In this document: in pieces, positions 42,111-50,720 of the stretch | Position numbering within the stretch: position 1 is the stretch's first letter | Layout: every line of letters begins with the position of its first letter | Assembly: GCF_030551255.1 (NCBI RefSeq) | Contig: NZ_CP130630.1 | Coordinates: forward strand, 5,313,501-5,377,500 | Direction: 5' to 3' | Length of the DNA: 64,000 nt | Source: Streptomyces sp. NL15-2K | GTDB lineage: Bacteria > Actinomycetota > Actinomycetes > Streptomycetales > Streptomycetaceae | Translations under genes and position numbers: made by a program | Notes under the pieces: generated by a model | Databases searched by the model: none | Told to the model about the DNA's origin: nothing | What the model saw: the letters and a program-made list of their open reading frames with translations, nothing else

Positions 42111-42212
42111 TCAGCGCTGGCCCTGGTACAGCTTCTTCACGGTCAGCCAGGCGAAGCCGAGCACGCCGACGCAGACGAGGACCAGCAGGGCTTCGAAGAA
42201 AACCTCAAGCAC
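42111..42212 (-). CDS. 33-aa single-pass membrane peptide
   Basis: GTG at 42212 with an aaggag site 8 bp upstream. Sequence VLEVFFEALLVLVCVGVLGF then AWLTVKKLYQGQR: one membrane helix with a short basic tail. No known function. It ends 38 bp upstream of the nitrobindin-like start on the same strand. Confidence 0.6.
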   Translation of the reverse strand: MLEVFFEALLVLVCVGVLGFAWLTVKKLYQGQR

Positions 42213-42272
42213 GGGAGTGCTCCTTGATTGAGCAGGGTGGCGGTACAAAGGCCGGGCCCCAGCTTACGCGGC

Positions 42273-43181
42273 TCACCCGAGCAGCTGGCTCTGCAGGGTC
42301 ACCGTCTGCTGGAACGGAACGGCCGGCGCGGTGCCTTTCCGGGACTGGATGATCACACCGAGGACGTCCCCGGCGGCCAGGTACGCCTGCCGGACGTGCT
42401 CGGCGCCGTACGGCTTGGACTCCGTGTACACCGAGCGCTGGACGTCGTCGATCCGGGCCGGCTCCGGGAAGTCCTCGTCGAAGACGGAGGCACCGGCGCC
42501 GCGCACCACCCGGCCCGGGCTGCTGTACGGCGCGATGTCGGTGGAGAACACCTCGTCCACGACGGCAGCGGTGTCGAAGTGGAGGAGATAGATCCGCGTG
42601 TGCGTGCCGTCCTCGGTTCTCCAGCCGCGGGCCGCGATGTGCCGCAGACCGTTGTCGACGAGCTCCTGCCGGAACTCCGCGCGCTCCTCCGATGCGTACT
42701 CCGCCAGGAACTCCTTCGTCGCCAGCCAGCCGTCCGAGCCGCGCAGCCGCTTGTCCTGCGTGGCCCCCTCGGGCGCCGGCAGGACGAGGGCGCGCAGGTC
42801 GGCGTAGTGGGCGCCGGCCTTGTTCGTCTCGGCGAAGGGCTCCGGGCTGCCGGAGGGCAGCGGCGGCCTGGTCAGCGCCGGGTAGTCCCAGCGCCCGTCC
42901 GACTCCGTCGCGAGTCCCGGTACGTCCGTCCGCTCCATCCGCGTGATCCCGTACGCCGTCGCCGCCCCGACCGCCGCGAAGACGACGACAGCGGCGGTCC
43001 AGCGCAGTGCGGCGCGCAGGACGCGGCGGTCCTTCGGGGGCGTGGGCGGGAGCGGCGGGGCCTCCGGGGGCGGGGGCAGGAGGGTCTGCGGCTGTTCGAC
43101 GACCACGGGGGTGGTGATCTGCGGCGTGATGATCTCCGGCTCGGTCGCGGTCGGCTGGGTGTCCTGCTGCTGCTCGCTCAT
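42273..43181 (-). CDS. Membrane-anchored protein, third of a paralogous operon
   Basis: 302 aa from ATG 43181, overlapping the preceding stop by 4 bp. Cytoplasmic Pro-rich start (about 1-55), one membrane helix (TAAVVVFAAVGAATAYGIT) and a ~220-residue outer domain: KAGAHYADLRALVLPAPEGATQDKRLRGSDGWLATKEFLAEY. The ADLR-ALVLP...SDGW segment recurs in the other two proteins of the operon. Function unknown. Confidence 0.8.
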   Translation of the reverse strand: MSEQQQDTQPTATEPEIITPQITTPVVVEQPQTLLPPPPEAPPLPPTPPKDRRVLRAALRWTAAVVVFAAVGAATAYGITRMERTDVPGLATESDGRWDYPALTRPPLPSGSPEPFAETNKAGAHYADLRALVLPAPEGATQDKRLRGSDGWLATKEFLAEYASEERAEFRQELVDNGLRHIAARGWRTEDGTHTRIYLLHFDTAAVVDEVFSTDIAPYSSPGRVVRGAGASVFDEDFPEPARIDDVQRSVYTESKPYGAEHVRQAYLAAGDVLGVIIQSRKGTAPAVPFQQTVTLQSQLLG

Positions 43182-43957
43182 ACCGCCTCCCCGGGCTCGG
43201 CTATGCGGTCGAGCTGCTCGCTCAGCAGCATCGCGACCCCCTTGGTGTCGAGTGGTTCGACGCCGTCCGCGGTGGCGGTGATCAGGACGTCTCCCTGGTA
43301 CGCGGAGCAGAACATGGTGTCGAGGTCCGTGTCGGCGCCCTTGGGCGGCAGGAAGCACTCGGCGTTCTTGTGGCCCTTGATCTCCGGGCCCTTGCGGAGG
43401 ATGTCCAGGGCGTCGAGGAATTCCTTCTGGAACGTGGCGATGTCCTTGACGGCCGCCCGGGACTCCATCTGCGCCAGCGTGATGCTGACGGTGTAGATGC
43501 CCTCGTTCTCGCTGAGACTGCTGGGGTCGGCGTTGAAGTAGCTGCGCATCGCCATGCCGGTGACGCGCTGCCGGTCGATCTCCTTCTCCAGCTGACGGCG
43601 CTGGGTACGGGGCAGATCGCTCAGCGCCTCCTTGCGCAGGGCGGTCGCCTGGGCGCCGCTGAGCTGGGCGTCGGAACCGAACTCGGCGAGATCCGGGCCC
43701 CGGGTCCAGCCGTCCGTCCCGTACGGCACGAGCAGGCCGGCGAGCCCCTTGGCGGCCGTCGCCTTCGCGTCCTCGGCCGTGGTCTTGGGGAACTTCCAGA
43801 CGGGGGCGCCGGCGTCCCGGTCGGCGTCGTTCACGGTGACGACGGTGTAGCCGACGCCTGCGGTGACGGCCGCGGCCAGCAGCAGGGAGCCGGTGATCGT
43901 GGCGATACGGCGGCGGAGGGCGTGGGTCGCGACCGGCTCGTTCTGGTTCTCGGTCAC
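43178..43957 (-). CDS. Membrane-anchored protein, second of a paralogous operon
   Basis: 259 aa from GTG 43957. One helix near the N-terminus (IATITGSLLLAAAVTAGVGY), then AAKGLAGLLVPYGTDGWTRGPDLAEFG, parallel to the DGW segment of its neighbours. FLPPKGADTDLDTMFCSAYQ carries the few Cys. The stop overlaps the next start by 4 bp. Function unknown. Confidence 0.8.
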   Translation of the reverse strand: MTENQNEPVATHALRRRIATITGSLLLAAAVTAGVGYTVVTVNDADRDAGAPVWKFPKTTAEDAKATAAKGLAGLLVPYGTDGWTRGPDLAEFGSDAQLSGAQATALRKEALSDLPRTQRRQLEKEIDRQRVTGMAMRSYFNADPSSLSENEGIYTVSITLAQMESRAAVKDIATFQKEFLDALDILRKGPEIKGHKNAECFLPPKGADTDLDTMFCSAYQGDVLITATADGVEPLDTKGVAMLLSEQLDRIAEPGEAV

Positions 43958-44685
43958 AGCCGCTCCATCTGCCGCTCGGCCAGGTCCATGATCCTCTTCT
44001 TGCTGATCGGCTTGCTGTCGTAGACCCAGATCTCCACGGCGATGTCCCCACGTCGGGCGTGCGCCTCCGCGCTGTACAGCGGCAGGTAGCCGGCCTCGAT
44101 CTCGGGGTCGGTGTGGGTGTACGCCGTGCCGTTGCCGGTGCCGGGGATCGACCAGCTCTCGGTGGAGTCTTCGGAGTCCGCCCAGTACTGGCCGCTGTCC
44201 ACGGAGTCGGCGGCCGCGACGGCCTCCTCCTGGCGGAACTGGATCAGCCGGATCTCCACGGTGGATTCGTCGGTCTCCCATCCGGTGACGGCCGCCCGGC
44301 GGAACTCGTCGCCGATGAGGTTGCCGAAGATCTCGGCCGGGTCCTCGTAGTTGTCGGCGTACTCGGCCTGGTCCATCCAGCCGTCCGCACCGGCCAGCCA
44401 CTCGGCGTCCTTCGCACCGGCCGGCTTCTTCAGCAGCAGCTTGCGCAGGTCGCCGTCGGTCTTCACCCGGCGGTCCCGGGCGGCGGACAGCGGCTCTGGC
44501 CCCTCGCCCTTGGCCTGCGGAAGCGTCGGCTGGGACAGCGAAGGCAGCTTCGTCGGCTCGCGGTCGGCCTGGACGAGATAGCCGGCGCAGGTACCGGCGA
44601 CGAGCCCGAGGACGACGGCACCGGCGACCAGCAGCGCGGTGCGCCCGCGGCGGCGCGGCCGAGGCGCAACCGGGAGTACTTCCAA
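43954..44685 (-). CDS. Membrane-anchored protein, first of a paralogous operon
   Basis: 243 aa, apparent TTG start at 44685 with gggggga 6 bp upstream. Arg-rich cytoplasmic start, one helix (ALLVAGAVVLGLVAGTCAGYLV), then GDLRKLLLKKPAGAKDAEWLAGADGWMDQAEYA and AAVTGWETDESTVEIRLIQFRQ. Overlaps the next gene by 4 bp. Homology with the other two suggests a tandem triplication forming a cell-surface complex (inference). Confidence 0.8.
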   Translation of the reverse strand: MEVLPVAPRPRRRGRTALLVAGAVVLGLVAGTCAGYLVQADREPTKLPSLSQPTLPQAKGEGPEPLSAARDRRVKTDGDLRKLLLKKPAGAKDAEWLAGADGWMDQAEYADNYEDPAEIFGNLIGDEFRRAAVTGWETDESTVEIRLIQFRQEEAVAAADSVDSGQYWADSEDSTESWSIPGTGNGTAYTHTDPEIEAGYLPLYSAEAHARRGDIAVEIWVYDSKPISKKRIMDLAERQMERL

Positions 44686-44788
44686 GACGTCCCCCCACAG
44701 AACGTGAAGCGCGCACTCCGTGTACGCGCGTCACAGGTGACTCTCGGCCGAAGCACGGAGTTGTAAGGGCGTTGATTACGATTCGAGC

Positions 44789-45151
44789 ATGGCGAAGAAG
44801 CTCGTGATCAAGGTGACGGCGGGGGCCGATGCCCCCGAACGCTGCTCCCAGGCGTTCACGGTGGCGGCGGTGGCGGTGGCCAGCGGCGTCGACGTCTCCC
44901 TCTGGCTGACCGGCGAGTCCGCGTGGTTCGCGCTGCCGGGCCGCGCCGCGGAATTCGAGCTCCCGCACGCCGCCCCGCTGCCCGACCTCCTGGACTCGAT
45001 CCTGGCGGGCGGCGGCGTCACCCTGTGCACGCAGTGCGCGGCCCGCCGCGAGATCACGGAGAAGGACGTGATCGAGGGCGTGCGGATCGCTGGGGCGCAG
45101 GTGTTCGTCCAGGAGGCGCTGGGGGACGAGACGCAGGCGCTGGTGTACTGA
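44789..45151 (+). CDS. DsrE-family protein
   Basis: 120 aa. MAKKLVIKVTAGADAPERCSQAF, then GVTLCTQCAARREI with conserved Cys, is a DsrE/DsrF-like sulfur-relay fold. No tus/dsr partners are adjacent, so the role is open. Divergent from the paralogous membrane operon and converging on DUF397. Confidence 0.85.
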   Translation: MAKKLVIKVTAGADAPERCSQAFTVAAVAVASGVDVSLWLTGESAWFALPGRAAEFELPHAAPLPDLLDSILAGGGVTLCTQCAARREITEKDVIEGVRIAGAQVFVQEALGDETQALVY

Positions 45152-45154
45152 GGT

Positions 45155-45352
45155 CTACAGGGCCTTCACAGCGCCGACGAAGTAGCCCCAGGCCGCCGTG
45201 TTGAAGACGAGGGTGCCCTTGGCGGGGGCCTTGCTGTCGCGGACGGGGACGACGGAGGGCAGGTTGTCGGCGACCTCGACGCATGCGCCGCCGTCCGGGT
45301 TGCTGTAGCTGCTCTTGCGCCACGTCGCGTCGGTCAGGTCGATGACTCGCAC
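45155..45352 (-). CDS. DUF397 protein partner of XRE regulator
   Basis: 65 aa. TWRKSSYSNPDGGACVEVADNLPSVVPVRDSK is the DUF397 signature. Overlaps the end of the XRE gene by 19 bp. In Streptomyces, DUF397 proteins pair with DUF5753 regulators (BldB/WhiJ-like systems) that affect development or act toxin-antitoxin-like. Confidence 0.92.
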   Translation of the reverse strand: MRVIDLTDATWRKSSYSNPDGGACVEVADNLPSVVPVRDSKAPAKGTLVFNTAAWGYFVGAVKAL

Positions 45353-46176
45353 GGTATTCCCTCCAACATCCGCAGGATGAACTCGCGTGACTCGGCCGGG
45401 GACAGCGCCGCGTCGCGCACCGCATCGTACGCACGTTGCAACTGCTCAACTGAGCCGTTTTCCTCGATCAGTTCACCGCGGTACGCGTGCTCCACGTACG
45501 CCACTGTCCGCCCGTCCAGCAGCCGCAGGAACATCACGTCACTACTCACCAGCCCGTGCAGACCGCAGCTCTGCGGCAGTACCTGGATCGTGATGTTGGG
45601 CCGCTCCGACATCTCCAGCAGGTACTCCAGTTGCTCGCGCCACTCCTGCGCGTCACGCAGGGGAGTGCGCAGCACCGCCTCCGCCAGAATGGCGCGGAGC
45701 GGTGGCGCTTCGTCCACCTCCAGCACTGTCCGTCGGTTGGTGCGCGCCTCGACCTGCTGGTCCAGTTCCGCTCCCTTGGCGCCGCCCAGAGCCAGTAGCT
45801 CACGCGCGTACCCGTCCGTCTGAAGCAGGCCGTGCACAGTGCTCACCGCGTAGTGCCAGAGGTTCACCGCCTCCGACTCCAGAATCATGTACCGCCGGTA
45901 CTGCTCCTTGAACTGCGTCGGGTCCAGCAGCGCCAGCTCCCAGAGGGTCACCAGAAATCCCGGCGTCCCGTAGAACTGGTCCAGCGCCTGTACGACCTCG
46001 GGCCCGCCCAGCGTCCGCCCGCTCTCCATCTTGCTGAACTGGGACGAGTCCCAGCCCACCTCCTTCGCGAGCTCCCGCAGGCTCAGGCTCCGCTCTTTCC
46101 TCAGCCGCCGTAGCTCCTCGGTGAATCGCTCCCTTGGCTCCTGGCTCCGTCCCGTGACCATAGATCGTTGCGGCAT
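45334..46176 (-). CDS. XRE-family regulator with DUF5753 domain (WhiJ-like)
   Basis: 280 aa from ATG 46176 (aggag site upstream). HTH at residues 20-75: RRLRKERSLSLRELAKEVGWDSSQFSKMESG. The DUF5753 domain follows (QFKEQYRRYMILESEAVNLWHYAVSTVHGLLQT, PNITIQVLPQSCGLHGLVSS). Forms the regulator of a WhiJ/DUF397 pair. Divergent from the gene at 46342. Confidence 0.92.
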   Translation of the reverse strand: MPQRSMVTGRSQEPRERFTEELRRLRKERSLSLRELAKEVGWDSSQFSKMESGRTLGGPEVVQALDQFYGTPGFLVTLWELALLDPTQFKEQYRRYMILESEAVNLWHYAVSTVHGLLQTDGYARELLALGGAKGAELDQQVEARTNRRTVLEVDEAPPLRAILAEAVLRTPLRDAQEWREQLEYLLEMSERPNITIQVLPQSCGLHGLVSSDVMFLRLLDGRTVAYVEHAYRGELIEENGSVEQLQRAYDAVRDAALSPAESREFILRMLEGIPCESST

Positions 46177-46341
46177 CGCGCTCCTGTTGAATTTGTTGAA
46201 TTTGGAGGGCTCAGCGTTGAAGTTGGGCCTCTCAACAGCCCAAAGACCCTTTTCGTGCGCCATGCTCTTGGCACCCGAACACGCAGCGTAGTCCAACGCT
46301 CGCGCTGCGTACGGGCGTTCGCAGAAAAGGAGCGGCACACG

Positions 46342-46746
46342 ATGACAACGCAGTCGGACCCCCTCGAACCCGGCTCCCTCCTCTACGACCCGACGACGAG
46401 CAAGGTCGGCGAGTACCAGGACAAGTCAGGCCCGTACGCGCTGCTACGCCCCATCGGCGGTGGCCGGGAATGGCAGGCGGACCCGGCCACACTGCGTCCC
46501 GCCACCCCGCAGGAGCGACTACGCGCTGAACTGCGGGCGGCGAACACGCGCACCCGTACGGTCGGCGCCAGCGTGCCCCCGGACCCCGACGACCTGTGCC
46601 GCCCGCCGCTGCCCCTCCCCGGCTGCGCGGTGTGCGCGGAGCTGGCGGGGCGGCGTGAGGCCGCCCGGGCGGTCTTCGACCGCAGCGCGGAGACAGACGC
46701 GAACGTCCTGCTGCGCCAGCACCAGCGGAAGGAGCACCGCTCATGA
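46342..46746 (+). CDS. Hypothetical protein divergent from the XRE/DUF397 pair
   Basis: 134 aa with aaaaggag before ATG 46342. N-terminus SLLYDPTTSKVGEYQDKSGPYALLRPIGGGREW resembles short surface or binding domains found beside WhiJ-type regulators. A Pro-rich middle is followed by PGCAVCAELAGRREAARAVFDRS with one CxxC. No named family. Confidence 0.75.
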   Translation: MTTQSDPLEPGSLLYDPTTSKVGEYQDKSGPYALLRPIGGGREWQADPATLRPATPQERLRAELRAANTRTRTVGASVPPDPDDLCRPPLPLPGCAVCAELAGRREAARAVFDRSAETDANVLLRQHQRKEHRS

Positions 46747-46883
46747 TGTGGGCGGTCCCGCCTCCGGCCCTGCCGTATCCACCTCCTGTCACAGAAGATC
46801 GACAATCTGAGGCCCAGCCCCCTCCGCAGAGTTACCGTGGCTCGACTGCCGCCTTCGAAGAAGCCCACTTGGGGGAACACCGC

Positions 46884-47621
46884 ATGCGAGCGCTGCGCAT
46901 ACTGCTGATCGTCGTCGTGATACTCGGCGGTCTCTTCGTGATCGCCGACCGCGTCGCGGTCAACTTCGCGGAGGGCGAGGTGGCCGACAGGTTGAAGACC
47001 ACCGAGAGCCTGGCCGCCACCCCGGACGTCTCCATCAAGGGCTTCCCCTTCCTCACCCAGGTCGCGGGCGGCGAGCTGGACGACGTCGAGGTCGGCATCC
47101 AGGACTACGAGGCGGACACGGGCACCGGCGGCCAGAAGATCCGTATCGACGACCTGAACGCCACCATGAAGGGCGTCGCGTTCTCCGGCGACTACAGCTC
47201 CGCCACGGCGGCCACCGCCACCGGCACCGCCTCCATCACCTACGACGAGCTGCTCAAGACCGCCAAGTCCGAGCCCACCCAGGTCGCCCCCGGCGTCACC
47301 GCCAACGTGGTCGGCCTCTCCGACGGAGGCAACGGCAAGATCAAGGTCGAGGTCGAGGCGACGGTGCTCGGCAACAAGCTGCCGGAGCCGGTCCAGGTGC
47401 TCAGCACGGTCACCGCCCAGGGCGACACCGTGAAGGTGCACGCGGACAACCTGCCCTCGTTCGCCGGTGTCGACCTCGCCGAGGGCCGGGTCCGGGCGAT
47501 CACCGACTTCGAGCAGAAGATCGACGGTCTGCCGGGCGGCATCCAGCTGGACAAGGTGCAGGCGGCGAAGAGCGGGGTGGAGATCACGGTGAAGGGTTCG
47601 AACGTCGAGCTGGCCGGGTAG
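46884..47621 (+). CDS. LmeA-like phospholipid-binding protein (DUF2993)
   Basis: 245 aa from ATG 46884 with ggggga upstream. An N-terminal signal/anchor (LRILLIVVVILGGLFVIADRV) is followed by the DUF2993 domain: SIKGFPFLTQVAGGELDDVEV and GVAFSGDYSSATAATATGTASITYDELLK. Mycobacterial LmeA binds phosphoinositides and affects lipomannan maturation; the Streptomyces role is open. Confidence 0.88.
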   Translation: MRALRILLIVVVILGGLFVIADRVAVNFAEGEVADRLKTTESLAATPDVSIKGFPFLTQVAGGELDDVEVGIQDYEADTGTGGQKIRIDDLNATMKGVAFSGDYSSATAATATGTASITYDELLKTAKSEPTQVAPGVTANVVGLSDGGNGKIKVEVEATVLGNKLPEPVQVLSTVTAQGDTVKVHADNLPSFAGVDLAEGRVRAITDFEQKIDGLPGGIQLDKVQAAKSGVEITVKGSNVELAG

Positions 47622-47706
47622 GACGAGGTTCGAACGTTCGGTGGACGAACGGTGTCCGAAAGGCGAGACGCCGACGTCCGTACCGTAGATGTGACGACGG
47701 CTACAT

Positions 47707-47739
47707 GCGCCCGGGACCGTACGACAACGGCCCGGGCGC
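47707..47739 (+). terminator. Terminator after the LmeA-like gene
   Basis: gcgcccggg (47707-47715) pairs with cccgggcgc (47731-47739), followed by gtttctcg. Confidence 0.8.
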
Positions 47740-47826
47740 GTTTCTCGTCCCACATCCTGGACGATGGCATCTCATAATCCGACACGCCGGTGACACGCAT
47801 ACCCGTCCGTCCCTACGATCGAGCCC

Positions 47827-47907
47827 ATGAAGCGACAGGCGGATCTCACGAAGCGGCGGGCAGTAGACCTGTGCCGCGTCGCCGCCATGCTCTGTCGCAC
47901 CTTCTGA
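47827..47907 (+). CDS. 26-aa cysteine-containing leader peptide upstream of sulfurtransferase gene
   Basis: MKRQADLTKRRAVDLCRVAA then MLCRTF. The RAVDLCRVAAMLCR segment matches a leader-peptide type seen upstream of sulfur-metabolism genes in Streptomyces. Two Cys codons near the end fit ribosome-mediated attenuation by cysteine supply. 129 bp separate it from the sulfurtransferase start, room for an anti-terminator or sequestering hairpin. Confidence 0.82.
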   Translation: MKRQADLTKRRAVDLCRVAAMLCRTF

Positions 47908-48036
47908 GCGGGAGCACCGACTCCCGCATCCCCCACCGCCCTGTCCAGGGCATCCGCGCGCGTGCGCCGCTCACGGCCTGCCCGCGCGCCCCCTCACTCG
48001 CACGCCCCGCCGCAACTGCCCCGGAGGAGAAAGAGC

Positions 48037-48876
48037 ATGAGCCGCAGCGACGTCCTGGTCGATGCCGACTGGGTCGAGGCCAACCTCGACAACCCGAGCA
48101 TCGCCATCGTCGAGGTGGACGAAGACACGTCCGCCTACGAGAAGAACCACATCCGCAACGCGATCCGCATCGACTGGACCCAGGACCTCCAGGACCCGGT
48201 CCGTCGTGACTTCATCGACCAGGAGGGCTTCGAGAAGCTCCTGTCGGCGAAGGGCATCGCCAACGACACGCTGGTGATCCTCTACGGCGGCAACAACAAC
48301 TGGTTCGCGTCGTACGCCTACTGGTACTTCAAGCTGTACGGCCACGAGAACGTCAAGCTCCTCGACGGCGGCCGCAAGAAGTGGGAGCTGGACGCCCGCG
48401 AGCTGGTCGAGGAGGTCCCGGAGCGGGCCGCCACCGACTACAAGGCCAAGCCGCAGAACAAGTCGATCCGCGCCTTCCGCGACGACGTCGTGGCGGCCAT
48501 CGGTTCGCAGAACCTCGTCGACGTCCGCTCGCCCGACGAGTTCTCCGGCAAGCTGCTCGCCCCGGCCCACCTCCCGCAGGAGCAGTCGCAGCGTCCGGGT
48601 CACGTCCCGTCCGCCCGCAACATCCCGTGGTCGAAGAACGCCAACGACGACGGCACGTTCAAGTCGGACGAGGAGCTCAAGGAGCTCTACGCCGAGGAGC
48701 AGGTGGACCTGGCGAAGGACACCATCGCCTACTGCCGCATCGGTGAGCGCTCGGCCCTGACCTGGTTCGTCCTGCACGAGCTGCTCGGTGTCGAGAACGT
48801 CAAGAACTACGACGGCTCCTGGACCGAGTACGGCTCCCTCGTCGGCGTGCCGATCGAGCTCGGCGCCAACAAGTAA
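48037..48876 (+). CDS. Thiosulfate sulfurtransferase (two-domain rhodanese)
   Basis: 279 aa, ggaggag ribosome site. N-terminal inactive rhodanese domain (VDADWVEANLDNPSIAIVEVDED, DFIDQEGFEKLLSAKGI), C-terminal active domain with the catalytic loop YCRIGERSALTW (C233). It transfers sulfane sulfur from thiosulfate to cyanide or thiols. Cotranscribed with the DUF1416 gene (41-bp gap), as is usual in actinobacteria. Confidence 0.94.
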   Translation: MSRSDVLVDADWVEANLDNPSIAIVEVDEDTSAYEKNHIRNAIRIDWTQDLQDPVRRDFIDQEGFEKLLSAKGIANDTLVILYGGNNNWFASYAYWYFKLYGHENVKLLDGGRKKWELDARELVEEVPERAATDYKAKPQNKSIRAFRDDVVAAIGSQNLVDVRSPDEFSGKLLAPAHLPQEQSQRPGHVPSARNIPWSKNANDDGTFKSDEELKELYAEEQVDLAKDTIAYCRIGERSALTWFVLHELLGVENVKNYDGSWTEYGSLVGVPIELGANK

Positions 48877-48917
48877 GCAAACCCGACCGACCTTTCAAGA
48901 CCTCTTCAGGAGACGAC

Positions 48918-49205
48918 ATGTGTGGAGCGAAGGCCGGCGGCCCGGACGCCTCGACGATCAAGCCCGGTGAGACCACGATCCAGGGTCAGGTGACCAAGGA
49001 CGGCGAGCCGGTGGTCGGCTACGTCCGCCTGCTGGACTCGACCGGCGAGTTCACCGCGGAGGTCCCGACCTCCGCCACCGGACAGTTCCGCTTCTACGCG
49101 GCCGAGGGCACCTGGACCGTCCGCGCCCTCGTACCCGGCGCCACCGCCGACCGCACGGTCGTCGCCCAGCAGGGCGGCCTGGCCGAGGTCGCGATCGCGG
49201 TCTGA
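48918..49205 (+). CDS. DUF1416 protein
   Basis: 95 aa. MCGAKAGGPD start with an N-terminal Cys, then IQGQVTKDGEPVVGYVRLLDSTGEFTAEV: a compact immunoglobulin/carboxypeptidase-regulatory-like beta domain. Always linked to the CysA/SseA-type sulfurtransferase. Role unknown. Confidence 0.92.
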   Translation: MCGAKAGGPDASTIKPGETTIQGQVTKDGEPVVGYVRLLDSTGEFTAEVPTSATGQFRFYAAEGTWTVRALVPGATADRTVVAQQGGLAEVAIAV

Positions 49206-49223
49206 GGTACGCCTCGAACGCCT

Positions 49224-49265
49224 GAAGGGCCGCACTCCCGGGTTGGACCTGGGGTGCGGCCCTTC
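49224..49265 (+). terminator. Terminator after DUF1416
   Basis: gaagggccgcac and gtgcggcccttc form a strong hairpin starting 19 bp after the stop codon. Confidence 0.88.
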
Positions 49266-49291
49266 GGCGTGCCCGGACCTACGCTGGACTC

Positions 49292-49552
49292 ATGTACGCA
49301 CGGCGGCGTCATCGCTACTTCGCCATGATGGGGACCTGCATCGGCCTCTTCGTCCTGGCCTGGGGTGTCGTACGCCTCTGGTCGATTCCCGTGGCCGTCG
49401 GCATGTGCGTGGTCGCCATGGTCATCCCGCCCCTGGCCGCGATGGTCGCGAATCGGCGCGGCCCCGAAGACCGCTGGTGGGACGACCCGTCCGGTGACCC
49501 GAAGTCGGACGAGTGGTGGGACGAGCTGGACGGCAAGAGGCGGCGGCAGTAG
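49292..49552 (+). CDS. DUF3099 membrane protein
   Basis: 86 aa. Two helices (RYFAMMGTCIGLFVLAWGVV and SIPVAVGMCVVAMVIPPLAAMVANR) and a Trp-rich acidic tail (DRWWDDPSGDPKSDEWWDEL). Function unknown, conserved in actinobacteria. Confidence 0.88.
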   Translation: MYARRRHRYFAMMGTCIGLFVLAWGVVRLWSIPVAVGMCVVAMVIPPLAAMVANRRGPEDRWWDDPSGDPKSDEWWDELDGKRRRQ

Positions 49553-49587
49553 AGGTGACCCTCTGGGGGCTTCGCCCCCAGACCCCC

Positions 49588-50718
49588 TCAGCCCAGCGCC
49601 CGCCCCAGCACATAAACCGCCGGCGCCGCCGCGGCCAGCGGCAACGCCACGCCCGCCGTGAAGTGGACGAACCTGGACGGGTAGTCGTAGCTCGCCACCC
49701 GGTGGCCGATCAGCGCGCACACCGCCGCTCCCGCCCCGAGCAGCGCCCCCTCGGCCCCCACCCCCGTCATCCCGCCGACCGCGATCCCCGCGCCCGCCGC
49801 GGCGAGCAGGGAGACGATCACGGAGGCCGGGGTCGGCAGGGGCAGCGCGCGGGCCAGGACGGCGACCCCCACCGCCACCGCGCCGACCGTGACCGCGTCC
49901 GCCTCGGCCGCGAGGTGGCCGGCCGCGACGATGGTCAGGGCCGCCGAGGCGACCGTCGCCATGAGGCCGTACATCCGCTCGTCCGGGTCGGCGTGCGAGC
50001 GCAATTGCGAGACGAGGGCGAGCAGCACCCACACGCCCAGCGTGCCGAGGATCGCGGCGGGCCCGTGCTCGCGGCCCGCCACCAGCAGCACCGCGTCGGC
50101 GGTGAGCCCGCCCGCGAAGGCCAGGGCGATGCCCTGCCGGGCGGGCCACATGCCGTTCAGCCGGAACCAGCCCGCGGCCGTGACGGCCTGGAGGACGACG
50201 AGCGGTACGAGGAGGGCGTACGACCCGATGGCCGCCGTACCGGCGAGGAGCAGGCCTAGAAGCGCGGTGAGCGCGGCCGGCTGCATGCCGGGTTCGATGA
50301 TCGGGGAACGGCCTTCGAGCCGGGCGCGCTGGGCGTCGGTGATGCGGGCGTTGCCGGCGACGGTGGCGGGACCGTAGTCGGGGGCCTCTTCGCTACTGGC
50401 ACCGCCTTGGGCAGTCGTCCCGCTGGGGCGGGACGGGTGGGCAAGGCCTGCAGCGCCGGGCGCCGTGTGGGCGGGCTCGTACCCCTGCTGTTGCGGCACA
50501 TACGCCGTTTCCGCCGCAGGCACGTGCGCATGCGTCTGCGTCTCCCAGGTCTGCCCCTGCCACTGCTGCGTGTACTGCTGAGCGGCCTGCGGGTCCTCGT
50601 ACGCCTGGTACCCGGGCCACGCCTGGCCCTGCTGGGCCTGGTGGCCCTGCTGCTGATACGGGTCGTACCCCTGCGGGTACTGCCCCTCGTACTGCCCCTC
50701 GTACGGCTGGTCGGTCAT
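49588..50718 (-). CDS. Polytopic membrane protein with Gln/Tyr/Pro-rich N-terminus
   Basis: 376 aa from ATG 50718 (aggagg 6 bp upstream). Residues 1-130 are low-complexity Q/Y/G/P (EGQYEGQYPQGYDPYQQQGH), resembling disordered cytoplasmic tails. About eight membrane helices follow (ALTALLGLLLAGTAAIGSYALLV, VIVSLLAAAGAGIAVGG). No transporter signature. Probably cotranscribed with the MoaD gene just upstream. Confidence 0.8.
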   Translation of the reverse strand: MTDQPYEGQYEGQYPQGYDPYQQQGHQAQQGQAWPGYQAYEDPQAAQQYTQQWQGQTWETQTHAHVPAAETAYVPQQQGYEPAHTAPGAAGLAHPSRPSGTTAQGGASSEEAPDYGPATVAGNARITDAQRARLEGRSPIIEPGMQPAALTALLGLLLAGTAAIGSYALLVPLVVLQAVTAAGWFRLNGMWPARQGIALAFAGGLTADAVLLVAGREHGPAAILGTLGVWVLLALVSQLRSHADPDERMYGLMATVASAALTIVAAGHLAAEADAVTVGAVAVGVAVLARALPLPTPASVIVSLLAAAGAGIAVGGMTGVGAEGALLGAGAAVCALIGHRVASYDYPSRFVHFTAGVALPLAAAAPAVYVLGRALG

Positions 50719-50720
50719 CG

